41,017 nucleotides of DNA from Isochrysis galbana (Eukaryota > Haptophyta > Isochrysidales > Isochrysidaceae): contig CM030932.1 of the NCBI GenBank assembly GCA_018136815.1, positions 4,458,270 through 4,499,286 of the forward strand, written 5' to 3'. The notes below the pieces were generated by a model. That model was given only the letters and a program-made list of their open reading frames with translations. It was not told where the DNA came from and did not search any database. Below, in pieces: positions 9,600 through 21,415 of the stretch; the first letter of the stretch is position 1, and each line of letters begins with the position of its first letter. The position numbers were made by a program, and so were the translations under genes.

Positions 9600-10079
9600 T
9601 TAGAAGAGCCTCTGCCACCAAGGCTTGGGCTTTAAGATCACGAGCGTCGAGACGTGAGCCTTCTTGTCGCTCAGGTAGCCAATCCTCTCCTCCGTCGCGA
9701 GCGTGCCAATGATGCCTCGCGGGTCGAGCTTGAGCAGCCTCGCCTTGAACGGCGTCCTGCGCGCCCCGCGGCGCTTCCCGACGCGTCGGATGCGCCAGGT
9801 AATAGCGGCATCACTTGTCGGCCGAGTGAACTGTTTCGTCTTCGCGTCAATCAGCCGAGACGAGGAGGAGGAGGGCGGCAGCAGCCCTACGAGCTGGTGG
9901 CCCTTAAGGTAGCTCTCGGGACTGCTCCACTCAGTGACAGAGCCAAGGGGCGGCGGCGAGAATTCTGGTGTGGATGTGCGGCGCGCTGCCTCTGCCCACC
10001 CCGCGAGCGCGCACACCACCGCCAGCCGCAGAGAGAGAGAGAGACGAGAGGAAGAGGGGGAGCAGTTGGCGGAGCCCAT
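9600..10079 (-). CDS. Hypothetical small protein with an N-terminal signal sequence
   Basis: This is a 159-residue minus-strand frame from an ATG at 10079 to a stop at 9600. The N-terminus reads MGSANCSPSSSR, then a hydrophobic stretch (LSLSLRLAVVCALAGW) and a small-residue site AEAA, as in a signal peptide or the first part of a plastid bipartite leader. The rest is basic and ends in KPKPWWQRLF. I recognise no family. I chose this ATG because the hydrophobic stretch follows it directly. The frame also stays open upstream, but only through low-complexity DNA. GA and GT microsatellites at 10111-10163 lie directly upstream. It could be a single exon or a chance frame. Confidence 0.4.
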   Translation of the reverse strand: MGSANCSPSSSRLSLSLRLAVVCALAGWAEAARRTSTPEFSPPPLGSVTEWSSPESYLKGHQLVGLLPPSSSSSRLIDAKTKQFTRPTSDAAITWRIRRVGKRRGARRTPFKARLLKLDPRGIIGTLATEERIGYLSDKKAHVSTLVILKPKPWWQRLF

Positions 10080-10122
10080 CGCGCGCCACCCACGCGCTCT
10101 CGCGAGATGAGCCACCTCGCCT

Positions 10123-10165
<43 letters not shown>

Positions 10166-10535
10166 TACATATAAGTACACAGTCACGTATATCACGCATC
10201 TCGCTCCCTCTCTTTCTCTCGTCCCCGCCCTCTCCCCCATCTCGTTTTCTTCTCTCACAGTACTCTACAATTATACTCTCTGCCCTCTCGTGGGGCTCGC
10301 CGCGCCAACAATAGCCCCCGGGCACTGCCACTCATTTTAACCACTAGTTCCCACCTCCCCTGGGTGTCCAAGGCTTCCTTAGGGTCCCCCCCTACCTGCC
10401 CCGCCAACTCCCTCCGCCCTCCGAACGACCCCCTCCCGCCCCACGAAGGGCAATGGCGTCGGTGAGGGACCCCCCTCCCTTTCCCCCGCGCGTGGCGGGC
10501 TATTTTGGGAGATTGAGGCGGGCGCTCACGGGAGG
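10080..10535. other. Spacer with dinucleotide repeats
   Basis: This lies upstream of the minus-strand frame ending at 9600. It contains a (CT)n run at about 10123-10141 followed at once by (AC)n at about 10142-10163. CT-rich and then C-rich unique sequence continues up to the LINE 3' end. I see no gene. Confidence 0.5.
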
Positions 10536-11060
10536 AAAAAAAAAACTTTTAATGTTCGCGCCACGCGTGCGGCTACTGGGTTAGCTATTGTAGCCACGCC
10601 CAGATCCCTTCCTCTCCCTCACTCCCCGCCTTGCGGCATCTCCCCTCGTGCTCTACATAGGGGCCCAGGTTGTGGGGGGGGCAGGGGCGGGCGGGGTGCA
10701 CCGGCCCTCAGTGGACTTTTCTCGCCTTCCTCCTGTGCCTCTGTGTGGCCCGTTTCTTGTTGATGTTGTGAGGGTTTTGTGTTGTTAATGGGGTATCTCT
10801 CACTCGTGGAGTGCTCGTTTACGTGAGCGGTCTCTTAAGAACGGGGGGGGGGGGGATGTGTCTCGACTTAGGCGCTTAGTCGAGCCTCTCGGCAAGGCCG
10901 ATCGCTTTCGCCACTAGTACGAGGTTGTCGCTCATCCTTAGTCTTCCTTTGTCGTCTTCTGTAAACATAGGGGTGCTGAGCTCCGCTGGCTTTTTAATCT
11001 TAGGTTTTCTACCCTGGGCCGCCGTGCGGGTGCGCATTGGACGGTCCGGCCAGGTTTTCG
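10536..11060 (-). mobile_element. Short 5'-truncated LINE, copy 3
   Basis: This has the same 3' UTR as the other two copies (oligo-T end at 10536-10545) plus only the last 60 or so codons of ORF2, stopping at 10876. The tail peptide KPKIKKPAELSTPMFTEDD is close to copy 2. Homology ends at about 11060. There the sequence changes to an AT-rich stretch with AAAATTT and TTTTTTTT strings that is not present in the other copies. Confidence 0.8.
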
Positions 11061-11284
11061 CGAATTTTTTTTCAAAATTTGGGTCAGCTCGAAGAAAAAA
11101 AATTTTGACCGAAACTTGGGCGCGAAGCCAAGGGATCAAGCGCGAAATTTGGGGTCACGGGGCGGGGCGCTGGCGCGCTGGGTGGGGGCGCCGGCGCGGG
11201 AGAGTGCAGGGGGTGGGGCGGCGTGAGGGCTGGGGCTGGGGGTGGAGGGGCGAGACGAAAGGGGGGGTGTCCGCCGCGGAGAGT
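11061..11284. other. Upstream region of the acidic ORF
   Basis: There is a short AT-rich stretch at 11061-11110 with A8 and T8 runs flanking AAAATTT strings. GC-rich sequence follows up to the ATG at 11285. A broadly similar mix of AAAATTT and GCGAAAA strings occurs at 12080-12185, but I could not align it convincingly. No promoter element is recognised. Confidence 0.3.
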
Positions 11285-11782
11285 ATGAGCAGGAGCATGC
11301 GCAAGCGGCCTCGAGTCGTCGTCGACGACTCGAACGACGAGGACTGCGACGAGGACGAGGACGACCATGTGACGAGTAAAGACTCGAACGACTCGGACTC
11401 GGACGACTTGCTGGAGGTCTCTGTGCGTGCGGCAAGGGAGGATGGGCAGGAGCAGGCGGACAGCACGACGAGGGAGGATCGAGCACGGCGTAGCCGTGCG
11501 CGAGGCGGCACTGCACCTGACACAGCCCCAGAATCCCCCTCCACCGCAACAGGCATTCCGTTTGCAGTGGGGCAAGCCGTCTTGCACTCCTCGTTGGGCG
11601 AGTGTGTGGTGGTGGAGGCAGCACGTGAACACGACGGCAGGGTGCGCGTGCGATGGGAAACGAAAAGGGGCAGTGGTCCTGCTGCCGAGCTGCGCACCAA
11701 CTTTCGATGGGTGGTGCCGACGTCGCTGGCAAAGATAGGTTTGCGGCGCTCTCCGCGGCTTTCCCCGTTTGATGTACGGTGA
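11285..11782 (+). CDS. Hypothetical acidic nuclear protein with an SH3/Tudor-like C-terminus
   Basis: This is a 165-residue frame from ATG 11285. It opens with a basic MSRSMRKRPRVVV patch, a possible nuclear localisation signal. A very acidic Asp/Ser/Glu stretch follows (about residues 14-50), then a linker rich in Arg, Thr and Pro. The end (about residues 103-155) has alternating beta-like residues, FAVGQAVLHSSLGECVVV and DGRVRVRWET. These suggest a small SH3-like barrel of the Tudor/Agenet/chromo kind, which is inference. The frame is also open upstream through LINE debris, so the ATG was chosen because residue character changes there. It may be a first exon or a decayed gene. No full-length family match is claimed. 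Confidence 0.4.
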   Translation: MSRSMRKRPRVVVDDSNDEDCDEDEDDHVTSKDSNDSDSDDLLEVSVRAAREDGQEQADSTTREDRARRSRARGGTAPDTAPESPSTATGIPFAVGQAVLHSSLGECVVVEAAREHDGRVRVRWETKRGSGPAAELRTNFRWVVPTSLAKIGLRRSPRLSPFDVR

Positions 11783-12194
11783 CCAGCAGTCGGGTGTGTT
11801 GTCAGACCACCTGCAGGCCTCGTTGATGAGCCGCTTCAATAAGCGGGTAGTGGGTTGATCGGTTGACGAGCGCGATCGTTTTGGTAGTTTCTGTGTGCGC
11901 TCTTGATACGTTAGCGTTAATTGTGTTGCCTAACTAACTGTTGTTTGCATGCCTGAACTCTGAACTCTATACTCTATCTATTAATCATACTAGCATACTA
12001 TGGCACACGCGCGCGTAACGCGTAACACCTCGCTCGTTGCCGGTGGTGGCCGGTGGCCGACCCGGTGGGGCTCGCTCGAACCTCGAAAAACAAAAATTTT
12101 GCGAAAATTAGGGCAAACCTGTCCGAAAATCAGTGCAAAAACACCGAAATTTCCGAAAGATTTTTGGGTAGGTCCGACGCGAAAACCTGGCTGG

Positions 12195-12262
12195 GGCCAA
12201 TGTGGAGAGAGAGGGGGGCTCGTGCCCCCCCATGGGCGAACCAAGTATGAACTTAGTTCCCG
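12195..12262 (-). repeat. Dispersed repeat block B, copy 1 (inverted partner at 23848-23912)
   Basis: The reverse complement matches 23848-23912. Shared strings are TTCGCCCATGGGGGG, the CCCCCC run and CTCTCTCCAC. The orientation is opposite to the partner. In the partner it directly adjoins block A; here it does not. Confidence 0.75.
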
Positions 12263-12279
12263 TGCAGCAGCTCCATATC

Positions 12280-12360
12280 GCGGTGGTGCCCATGAGGCAA
12301 CCACCGCGGCTTGGGCGAGGGGCGAGGCAGAGCGCCATCGCCGATCGCATCGCCAATCGT
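12280..12360 (-). repeat. Dispersed repeat block D, copy 1 (inverted partner at 19065-19135)
   Basis: The reverse complement matches 19065-19135 with a few differences. Shared strings are CGGCGATGGCGCTCTGCCTCG, trimmed by small changes, then AAGCCGCG, TGGTTGCC and CATGGGCACC. There is no coding signal. Confidence 0.7.
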
Positions 12361-12549
12361 ATATCGCCGGATAAGATTCTTACTACATTCACGCGCACGC
12401 ACATTCACACAAACGCACGCGAAACTAATAGTAACAAAGTAAGAGCGCGCGGGGAAATTTCTGTGCCGCAAGAATGCCCCGCGCGGACTCGAAACGGCCG
12501 CGAGGGAGAAGTGAGAAGCAGAGACCTCAGTATAAACATACAGAGGTTA

Positions 12550-12645
12550 GAATGAGCATCCACGATGCATGAGATGGATGTATCCATGATAGATATGCGA
12601 TATGCATCTATGATGCACATATCATGGATGTATCCATGATACCGC
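12550..12645. repeat. ATG/CAT palindrome cluster
   Basis: The 18-mer ATGGATGTATCCATGATA occurs twice, at 12574-12591 and 12624-12641. It is itself an imperfect palindrome (ATGGAT...ATCCAT). GATATGCGATATGCATC and ATGATGCACATATCAT lie between them. The whole patch can fold back on itself. It lies about 450 bases upstream of the INTS11 start. Confidence 0.7.
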
Positions 12646-12877
12646 GGAGGCGCTCTCCCAGAACAGAGGGGAGGGACCGCCAGAGTGCCATCGGAAGGGC
12701 TCCGCCCGCGGCCAGCGTGAAGCTCCAAGTGTGAATTGGACCAACGTGAGTTCGTGCTGCTGTGGGTGAGGGTGTGGCGGTCCTCCCCCCCACTGTGAAG
12801 AGATCGGGCCGTGAATGAAAGAAGCTCCGAGTCTGTGGGGGACACACCCCAATCGGTCTCTCGGCGGGTCGTCTCCC

Positions 12878-12950
12878 TTTCTCTCTCTCTTCTCTCTCTC
12901 TTCTCTCTCTCTTCTTTCTCTCTTCTCTCTCTCTTCTTTCTCTCTTCTCG

Positions 12951-12993
<43 letters not shown>

Positions 12994-13070
12994 CCTCCCT
13001 CTCTCTCTCTCTCTCTGGCTCTCCCTCGGCCCTCTCTCCCTCCCTCCCTCTTCCCTCCCCCCCCACTTTC
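12878..13070 (+). repeat. CT-rich polypyrimidine microsatellite tract
   Basis: This is almost entirely C and T on the coding strand: CTCTCTCTTCTTTCTC-type units, then a long (CT)n, then CCCT-rich sequence. It ends 17 bases before the INTS11 ATG, so it probably forms the promoter or 5' leader. Confidence 0.85.
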
Positions 13071-13087
13071 CCCTCGCCCTTTCCCAC

Positions 13088-17375
<4,288 letters not shown>

Positions 17376-18428
17376 GACGGCGACGAAGCGTCGGTGCTTG
17401 GTGGGCGCTTGCTTTGCGGACTTGTAGCTCACACGAGGTGAAGCGACGACGGCACGATGGGCTGCGTCACGAGTTGGATGGCGGTTGCTCACACACGTTT
17501 CACCCAAAGCGCCCCGGCTGCGCTGCGCTGCCCCCCAATCGCGGACCCGCTCTCCCCATCGCACCCTCATCAACTTCTCTCTTCTACGACGCCCCTCCAG
17601 CTCCCGAGCCCGGCACCCCACCTCCCCCGCCTGCCACCGCTCTTCTACGCGGCCCGGTCGTCCATCCTCGCCTTCCGGCATGCTATCGTCGCCCAGCACC
17701 CCTCGCTCGTTCTCTGTCGTGTTGGGCTGTAATACGTGACCTCCCTCGAGCTGTCACTAGGTGTACTTCGCTACGATCTTACGAACTTTTCGCGGTCGGT
17801 CGGTCGGTCAGTCCCCCTTTGTTCTCTTCCCTTTCACTCCCAATCTGCGAATCTGATTTTATTTCAGTTGCGCATCCTCCGCTTTTTGTGAAGTAATAAT
17901 ATCTCTTCAGGGCGTATGGGTTCACGTTAACACGCCCTTGAGGGCCTATTACAGCAGCTTGGGCAAGGTGTTAACCCATCTGGCCTCCTACAAGTGTTGA
18001 CGCAAGGCACGACAAGTGTTGACACAGTGTTGTTGACGCACTTTCACTTGTCATTGCTGCGGTTGCTGCTTGCTTTGGCCGGCAGCGCGGCAGCGCGCGC
18101 GAGGGAATGCGCGGTCAAATTACGAAATCGCCTATCGAGCGAGCGAGCGAGCGCCGCCTCATCGCAGGTGCGTATGCGCCGTTCGCCATCTGTTGTCTGG
18201 TTGCTGGTTGCTCATCAATTGTATGATGGCACCATTCACTACCTCCCCAAACCATCTTCTCCCTCACCATTGTGGTGTTTGGAGTGTTAAGATTGTTTGG
18301 CCTCATGTGATCTCATCTTTCCTCCGTTGGTGGTCGATATCCCGCATCCCGCTGGCCGGGTCGACCGGTGACCAGGGGACCCACCGACGCAGGAAAATGG
18401 GCTACTACCTCATCGACATCCTCGCCAC
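17376..18428. other. Downstream flank of INTS11
   Basis: No gene is seen. The sequence is pyrimidine-rich at 17520-17720. A GGTC tetranucleotide run lies near 17795-17811, two ACAAGTGTTGAC strings near 17990-18025, and a short (GCGA)n run near 18135-18152. Much of this is probably 3' UTR and intergenic DNA. Confidence 0.4.
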
Positions 18429-18430
18429 TA

Positions 18431-18655
18431 AAATCGCCCGCTTGGGCGTGGCCCACCTCCCCTTTGGGATGGTGTGGTCCTGTTTGCCTTGCGCCCTTCA
18501 TTGCGCAATGGATCTAAATCGCCCACTTGGCACGTGGGCGTGGCCCACCTCCCCTCTGGGATGGTGTGGTCCTGTTTGCCTTGCGCCATTGCGCAATGGA
18601 TCAAATCGCCCACTGGGCGTGGCCCACCTCCCCATTGGGGAACATGGTGTGGTCT
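18431..18655 (+). repeat. Tandem repeat, about 86-bp unit, 2.6 copies
   Basis: The units start at 18431, 18516 and 18603, each with AAATCGCCC. They share GGGCGTGGCCCACCTCCC, GGTGTGGTCCTGTTTGCC and GCGCAATGGATC. Unit 2 contains the perfect palindrome CCATTGCGCAATGG (18586-18599). The third unit breaks off after ATGGTGTGGTC. Confidence 0.85.
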
Positions 18656-18844
18656 TTCTTTTCCACGCCGCTCGCTCGATTGTTTGCTCGGTCGATCTTC
18701 TTCTCTTGAGTTATCCTTTCTTTCGATTTAGGAGGCGGAATGAGAGACGAGAGAGTCGACTGGGTTTGTCCGTTTGTTTGTTTGTAAGCGTCATCGTCAT
18801 ACGTCATACCCCGTACTCCGCTTAGGACTTAGGAGGGGGTGTCA

Positions 18845-19060
18845 CGGATGGTTTTGCGTGGTGTGCACCCTAGAACTTATATTGCGATGAGGAGGTGGAG
18901 AGGGCCGCGTGAGTCGAGCCGTGATCCCTCCCCTTCTCTCCTTGTTCGCTTGTGTGAGTCTCCCACGCAATCCCCCCGTGTGTGCGTTTGATTTGTGAGC
19001 GATACTGTTAGTGTGCCCTGTGCGTTCAGTGGCCCCCTTTGGTATCTTTTAACGTTTGAG
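18845..19060 (+). repeat. Dispersed repeat, copy 2 (partner at 318-545)
   Basis: This is the same repeat as at 318-545, in the same orientation with scattered differences. It is followed directly by block D (19065-19135); at the other locus block D does not follow. Confidence 0.75.
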
Positions 19061-19064
19061 ATTA

Positions 19065-19135
19065 CTCTGGCGATGCGTTCGGCGATGGCGCTCTGCCTCG
19101 CACAAGCCGCGATGGTTGCCGCATGGGCACCAGCG
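19065..19135 (+). repeat. Dispersed repeat block D, copy 2
   Basis: This is the inverted counterpart of 12280-12360, with shared strings such as CGGCGATGGCGCTCTGCC and CATGGGCACC. Confidence 0.7.
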
Positions 19136-19539
19136 CGATACTAGTTAGTAACAGTAACACTCACTATCACTATATCTATATACGCTATGACTAATGACTA
19201 TGACTATCGTGCCTATCTACCGCGGCGACGGGCGACGGGCGCATTTCTACATATTTTCTACATATTTGGATGAGAGCCTCGCATATAAACGACATATCGT
19301 GACGACATATTTGGGCACTTTTTTCTACATATTATGGCCTACCCCTATCCTTAGTCCTAGTCCTACATGGGAGATACGGGCCATCGGCCCCCCAGATACG
19401 GTAGATACGGCTGTATCTGGGTCAACTCCCAGATACGGCCAGATACAGTGCTAGATACAAATACAGTCCAAATACCGGGGGGGGGGGTTACGGAGGCGCG
19501 GCGCGCGCGCAGGAGGCCGCGCAGCCCAGTGATGGTGAA

Positions 19540-19680
19540 TCAGTTCGTCAGCTGACACCAACTTCGAGCTAACACTGACATCTGACATCAGTAGCTGATG
19601 TCAGCTGATGAGGTCCATCAGCTGACATCACCTCAAACAGCAGAATATCAGCATATCAGCTGATATCAGTCATCACCTGT
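19540..19680. repeat. TCAGCTGA palindrome cluster with a perfect 15-bp hairpin
   Basis: CAGCTGA strings recur through this stretch. The arms TGATGTCAGCTGATG (19596-19610) and CATCAGCTGACATCA (19616-19630) are exact reverse complements around a 5-base loop, AGGTC. ATATCAGCTGATAT lies 23 bases further on, as a second palindrome. Confidence 0.9.
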
Positions 19681-19728
19681 GTCTTTGCTGCAAATGTAAA
19701 TACGACAAATCGCCTTTCTCTTGCGATA

Positions 19729-19860
19729 ACGGGCCCCAAGCGGCTCAGGTGACTACTACCTTGCGTTGAGTGGTCCTGGATACGAGTTCGAACCCCAAAT
19801 GGATTCGTTTTGTGCATTTTTTCTTTGGCTGTAGAAAGTGAAGGGGACTGCATGTTTTGT
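19729..19860 (+). repeat. Possible tRNA-derived SINE
   Basis: The segment has a tRNA-like internal promoter: an A-box-like GCGGCTCAGGTGAC near 19741 and a B-box-like GAGTTCGAACCCC near 19785. The spacing is about 45 bases, and a T6 run follows at 19818. The T-stem and acceptor do not pair, so it is not a functional tRNA gene. A SINE head or tRNA pseudogene fits best. Confidence 0.45.
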
Positions 19861-20129
19861 TTTCTCCCCGCTCCAAGCTACTGATAACTGACATTAGTTG
19901 TCAGCTCGAGGTGAACTGATACTACGCGCAAAACGCCTATTTTAACGCGCAAAACGCAAAACGCAAAACGCCTATTTTAATAGTAGAAGCACAGTTATAA
20001 TGGTAAAATCGTCATTTTAAGCCTAGAAGTGGTGTGTATCCTGGTCTGGGGCTCCCCCAGATACAGTAGATACAGCTGTATCTGGCCCCTCCCCCAGATA
20101 CAGTATCCTGTATCTCCCATCTAGGGTCC

Positions 20130-20237
20130 TAGTCCGGTCCGGCAGAACCAGGCGTCAAGCGCGTGCTTCCGTAACATTTTTCTCGCGTTTAGAGAATTTA
20201 GGATCCACTTAGCCTGGAGGGCTTTAACATGAGTCGG
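20130..20237 (-). mobile_element. LINE fragment, copy 4
   Basis: This 108-base scrap matches LINE copy 2 at about 5283-5390 with many substitutions. Shared strings are CAGAACCA, AGCGCGTGCTTCC, TTTAGGATCCA, TGGAGGGC and ACATGAGTCGGC. It has no UTR and no ends, and lies against the right arm of the candidate fold-back element. Confidence 0.75.
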
Positions 20238-20917
20238 CATGATCTAAGATGAAATGAGCGTCGCTCTGACACCGTCTCATCCTTTCGTCTACGTGTCGTT
20301 AGTCGTTAGTTAGCTCATGCTACAAGTCATCGCGTTCTCGCTACTGTCCTATCTATCGCGATCCTACGGGCAAAGCTCGGCCGGCCCCACATCGAACAAC
20401 AAAAGATAGTACTACTAAAATAGACAGCGCTTGATTCGTTAGACTCATGACTTAGTTAGGCCTTTCTCGTCGAGGAGCGAGGAGCAGGTAGGAATTCGAA
20501 TGGAAGAAAGCTTTCTTTACGAGTACAATACCGAGACTTCACAGGACCTTCACGACGTCGCGATGCGCGGCGCCTCCGCTCTCTGCGCTCTCCCCGCTCT
20601 CTGCGCTCTCCCCGCTCTCTGCGCCCTCGTGGCTCTCTACCCTCCCTTCCCTCCCTCCCCCCCCTCTCCATTCTCTCCACTCTCCACTCTTAACCCTCTC
20701 TCCTCTCTCTCCTCCTCTCTCCCCTCTCTCTCCTCTCTCTCCGCTCCGCCTCCCTCGGCTGTGCGTGGCGACGTTCGGAGCGGGACGGCACTGCTCTTCC
20801 AACGCTTATCGACAGCGGCGGGCGGCGGGCGAGTCGTGGGGGGAGGGGGAGAGAGCGGAAGTGGGAGGGAGGATAGAGGAGAAGGAGATAGCGGGAGATG
20901 GGGAGGGAGAGAAGTAG
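20238..20917. other. Spacer with CT-rich tandem sequence, up to the assembly gap
   Basis: The sequence is unique to about 20570. A CTCTGCGCTCTCCCCG-type tandem repeat follows (20575-20630), then a CT-rich tract to 20750 and a GA-rich tract to the gap. The short open frame across it is repeat-derived. No gene is supported. Confidence 0.5.
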
Positions 20918-21017
20918 NNNNNNNNNNNNNNNNNNNNNNNNNNNNNNNNNNNNNNNNNNNNNNNNNNNNNNNNNNNNNNNNNNNNNNNNNNNNNNNNNNN
21001 NNNNNNNNNNNNNNNNN
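20918..21017. other. Assembly gap, 100 N
   Basis: Exactly 100 unknown bases, the usual placeholder for a join of unknown length. GA-rich simple sequence lies on both sides, which probably broke the assembly. The true distance between the left and right halves of this window is unknown. Confidence 0.98.
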
Positions 21018-21415
21018 GGAGAGGGACGGATGGTGGGAGAGAGGGGGGGTGGGTAGCAGGGGGTGAGAGTGCAGGTGGAGGTGAAGGCGCAGGCCTAGCA
21101 TGGCATGCGAAGGGGGCGGTGGAGCAGGGCGTGTCGACGTCAAGATCCCCGGCGCAAAGGAGCTTGAATGAGCGAGTGGAGTGGAGAGAGAGAGGAAGTT
21201 TGGGCGAGGAAGGGGGAGAGAAAGGGGAAGAGGCCGGCGGGAGCGCGGAAAAGCAGGAATCAGATCTCCAGGCAACGGGCCACAAGACGGAAAGAGAGGA
21301 AAGAGGACAAGTGAGAGGTAGACAATCGCGAGCGACGAGTGCAAGGGGAGGAGGAGCATCGTCGTACGATAGGAGTGCGAGACGGCTGAGCTCGCTGCTT
21401 TCTTACGGAGGGCAT

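Larger units (their letters stand above)
11783..13087. other. Repeat-rich spacer upstream of the INTS11 gene
   Basis: This holds dispersed block B (12195-12262) and block D (12280-12360). A palindrome-rich patch lies at 12550-12645, and a long pyrimidine tract at 12878-13070 runs up to the INTS11 start codon. No gene is seen. AT-richer unique sequence lies at 11880-12000. Confidence 0.5.
19354..20137. mobile_element. Candidate fold-back or MITE-like element with GATACAG-rich arms
   Basis: The left arm (about 19354-19475) and right arm (about 20045-20137) are related as inverted copies. ATGGGAGATAC at 19367-19377 pairs with GTATCTCCCAT at 20109-20119, and CTAGTCC-like strings lie outside both. 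Each arm also folds on itself: CCCAGATAC/GTATCTGGG at 19391-19421 and CCAGATACA/TGTATCTGG at 20057-20085. The right arm includes the 16-bp palindrome AGATACAGCTGTATCT (20068-20083). The interior has no ORF but has a hairpin cluster and a tRNA-like segment. Element ends and target duplication are not defined, so this is a candidate only. Confidence 0.45.

Noticed and set aside
9654-10340. Plus-strand 228-codon frame
   Set aside because: It is antisense to the signal-peptide frame and ends in translated (CT)n and (AC)n repeats.
19729-19805. Functional tRNA gene
   Set aside because: The T-arm and acceptor arms do not pair; only box-like strings are present.
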